From Bacteroidales bacterium (GTDB taxonomy: Bacteria > Bacteroidota > Bacteroidia > Bacteroidales > UBA7960), in NCBI GenBank assembly GCA_007128045.1, contig SKYG01000091.1, positions 1-6,147 of the forward strand: a DNA stretch of 6,147 nt. The letters are read 5' to 3'. Positions 4,574 through 6,147 of this stretch are shown in pieces. Every line of letters starts with the position of its first letter. Within the stretch, counting starts at the first letter, position 1. Under the pieces are notes generated by a model. That model ran no database searches, had not been told where the DNA came from, and worked only from the letters and a program-made list of their open reading frames with translations. The position numbers were made by a program, and so were the translations under genes.

Positions 4574-6147
4574 CTATGGTAATCTGCTGCTATACCTATA
4601 ATTAAACCTGTTGTTTGGGGCAGTGTCGCCATCAACATAAAGGTCAATGATGTCGCCCGAAAACAAACTATTGTCAACCCACTTGAAGTCAAGTACAAAG
4701 GGGCGTGACGTATCTATCCCCAATGCACTCGCCGGTACGGCCAGATGCATCTCATTTCCTTCATATACGTATTGGATGGTTTGCGGATTATCCCAAATAA
4801 AGCCAGGCCCATTGTGGGTCTTAACGGTAGTCTCCGTGGCCGACAACACAGTATGATTGACAATAAAATCATAGCCATGCCAGCCACTGTTATAATCGGC
4901 ACGTACATTGATTAAAAGCATCATCCAGTGCTCATCAGTATGGGGCGTTATATCCTCAGTGGTTCTGGCATAGAAATAAATATTGTCATTGTCGTAGGAA
5001 ACCTTCAACTCATCAAAATCATTCCTGCCTGTATCATTGGTATACACCTTCTCACTGCCATAACTGACGTGATGACGGTGTTTGGTATCATGAATATCAT
5101 CCAGGAAAGATGGGCCCACCCTGTTCCACTGCCTGAAGTTGTTGTTCAGCCTGATCGTTCCTGGGTTTTTAGCAGGCTCCTGTGCCCTAACGCCTTTGTA
5201 TTTTCGTATGTTGCTTACCATCTGCAAATACACATTATCACGATAATAGCCCCTCAGCGGTTCAATATCCCTGCTGTATTCCGGGGTATACACATCGATA
5301 AAGATGGACTCTCCCGGGGAAAGTGGCTTGCGCACCATGTGTGTGACAGGTTGCCGTGGATCGGGATGAACAAATCTTTGTGCAAGATATTCATTCCATT
5401 GTGTGATACCAATAACAGGGGGGTCGACCTCCAGGGCTCTTTGCCACTGCAAATTAAAATAGGTACCCTCTGTGTTGTAAACCGGAGAATTTTCTCTATT
5501 GGCACCAGTGCTCTTCCCGATCGCAAAACGTCCATGAGGGTGATGTGCCGTGGTTACTGAAATATACTCTGGCACCCCATTCTTGTAACCGGGCTGCTGC
5601 GGATAGTTATCCAGCCATGCCCAACGGTCTTCCCCTTCGGTTTCGGTATACCACTGCCCATTGGTCCATGCCCAGGATCTCTTATAGGTAAAGAAGTCCA
5701 TGATCTCCTCATTATCACCGGTATACACACCCATCATCAAAGGTTTTCCTTCCCATATAAACCAAAAATCAGAATATAAGTCCTGCCCATACAGCTCTTC
5801 ATATAACGCTTCAATGGTTTCATTCATACGGGTGTTTGTCAGAAATGCCACCTGTGGTACCTGATACCCCTCTTCCCGCATTTGAGACATGACCGATAGT
5901 ATGGTTTTATAGGTTTTCTCATAGGTCAGTCGGTTTGTCACATCAAGGAAGATAAAATCTACCTGCGCATCGACAATCATCTGCATTTGCCTACGGATCA
6001 CATACTCGTCACGGCTGGAGTAGTACCCATATAGAGGTTCGGAATAAAAATGAAAAGCACCTGGATTGCCCCATGACTGTTCACCGGCAAGGATCTTTTC
6101 TATGTCATGTATCAACAAGCGTTCATCTTCGTTGAGCCACATATAAA
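4574..6147 (-). CDS. GH99/WbsX-like glycosidase-like protein with C-terminal CBM9-like domain, N-terminus missing
   Basis: The frame is open through the right edge, so the first visible ATG (6142) is probably internal and the signal peptide lies outside the window. Numbered from that Met: residues 1-260 resemble the (beta/alpha)8 region of GH71/GH99/WbsX-type proteins, with KILAGEQSWG (16-25), a FHFYSEPLYGYY stretch (30-41), VDFIFLDVTN (61-70, Asp67 at a strand end), a strand AFLTN (99-103) and ITQWNEY (246-252). Glu251 in that WNE motif matches the WNEW motif of the family and is a candidate catalytic acid. A linker with beta-strand character follows (~270-325). Residues ~329-515 resemble a CBM9-like/DOMON-like beta-sandwich: FRQWNRVGPSFLDDIHDT, NDFDELKVSYDNDNIYFYA, and a closing VDGD near 503-506. 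Predicted role: extracellular or periplasmic cleavage of a glycan, substrate unknown. It shares strand with the sulfatase cluster, which fits a common pathway. Fold assignment is from memory of the families; enzymatic activity is not proven. Confidence 0.75.
   Translation of the reverse strand, partial: YMWLNEDERLLIHDIEKILAGEQSWGNPGAFHFYSEPLYGYYSSRDEYVIRRQMQMIVDAQVDFIFLDVTNRLTYEKTYKTILSVMSQMREEGYQVPQVAFLTNTRMNETIEALYEELYGQDLYSDFWFIWEGKPLMMGVYTGDNEEIMDFFTYKRSWAWTNGQWYTETEGEDRWAWLDNYPQQPGYKNGVPEYISVTTAHHPHGRFAIGKSTGANRENSPVYNTEGTYFNLQWQRALEVDPPVIGITQWNEYLAQRFVHPDPRQPVTHMVRKPLSPGESIFIDVYTPEYSRDIEPLRGYYRDNVYLQMVSNIRKYKGVRAQEPAKNPGTIRLNNNFRQWNRVGPSFLDDIHDTKHRHHVSYGSEKVYTNDTGRNDFDELKVSYDNDNIYFYARTTEDITPHTDEHWMMLLINVRADYNSGWHGYDFIVNHTVLSATETTVKTHNGPGFIWDNPQTIQYVYEGNEMHLAVPASALGIDTSRPFVLDFKWVDNSLFSGDIIDLYVDGDTAPNNRFNYRYSSRLP

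Noticed and set aside
4526..4591. Possible terminator stem (CAGCAG / CTGCTG) between the convergent genes
   Set aside because: Only six pairs across a loop of over 40 bases, and the second arm lies inside the glycosidase-like coding sequence.
4928..5560. Plus-strand 210-codon open frame opposite the glycosidase-like gene
   Set aside because: The opposite strand carries conserved family motifs over the same bases; this frame has no recognisable domain.

Overview
The window looks like part of a Bacteroidota chromosome, most likely a polysaccharide-degrading environmental or marine-type lineage. The support is the mix of genes: a secreted sulfatase with a twin-arginine lipoprotein leader, a glycosidase-like protein with a C-terminal carbohydrate-binding-like domain, and an AAA_14/DUF4143 ATPase of a type common in Bacteroidota. 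Ribosome binding sites are weak or absent for several genes. The phylum is inferred from gene content, not from a marker gene.

Layout. Minus strand, reading right to left: (1) a GH99/WbsX-like glycosidase-like protein whose N-terminus lies beyond the right edge; (2) after a 2.1-kb interruption, a complete 503-residue formylglycine-type sulfatase exported as a probable Tat lipoprotein; (3) directly behind it, the last ~107 codons of a second, different sulfatase (a remnant with no catalytic core); (4) four bases further on, a secreted protein of unknown family that runs off the left edge. These look like pieces of one carbohydrate-degradation cluster: a glycosidase-like enzyme and a sulfatase acting on a sulfated glycan outside the cytoplasm.

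The interruption lies on the plus strand and has a different character. It begins with a roughly 300-base leader/intergenic stretch containing a small hairpin and a four-copy heptamer repeat. Next come two adjoining decayed genes: a small gene of unknown family that seems to have had a signal peptide, and the first ~60 codons of an ABC transporter ATPase with intact Walker A. A complete 409-residue AAA_14/DUF4143 ATPase follows, preceded by an 18-bp direct repeat with a 32-bp period. This segment reads as material inserted into, or left within, the glycan cluster.

I found no rRNA, tRNA, CRISPR array, transposase or clear terminator. I do not see a convincing new multi-gene system. The points most worth checking are the truncated second sulfatase, the layered gene debris beside the ATPase, and three short repeat structures.
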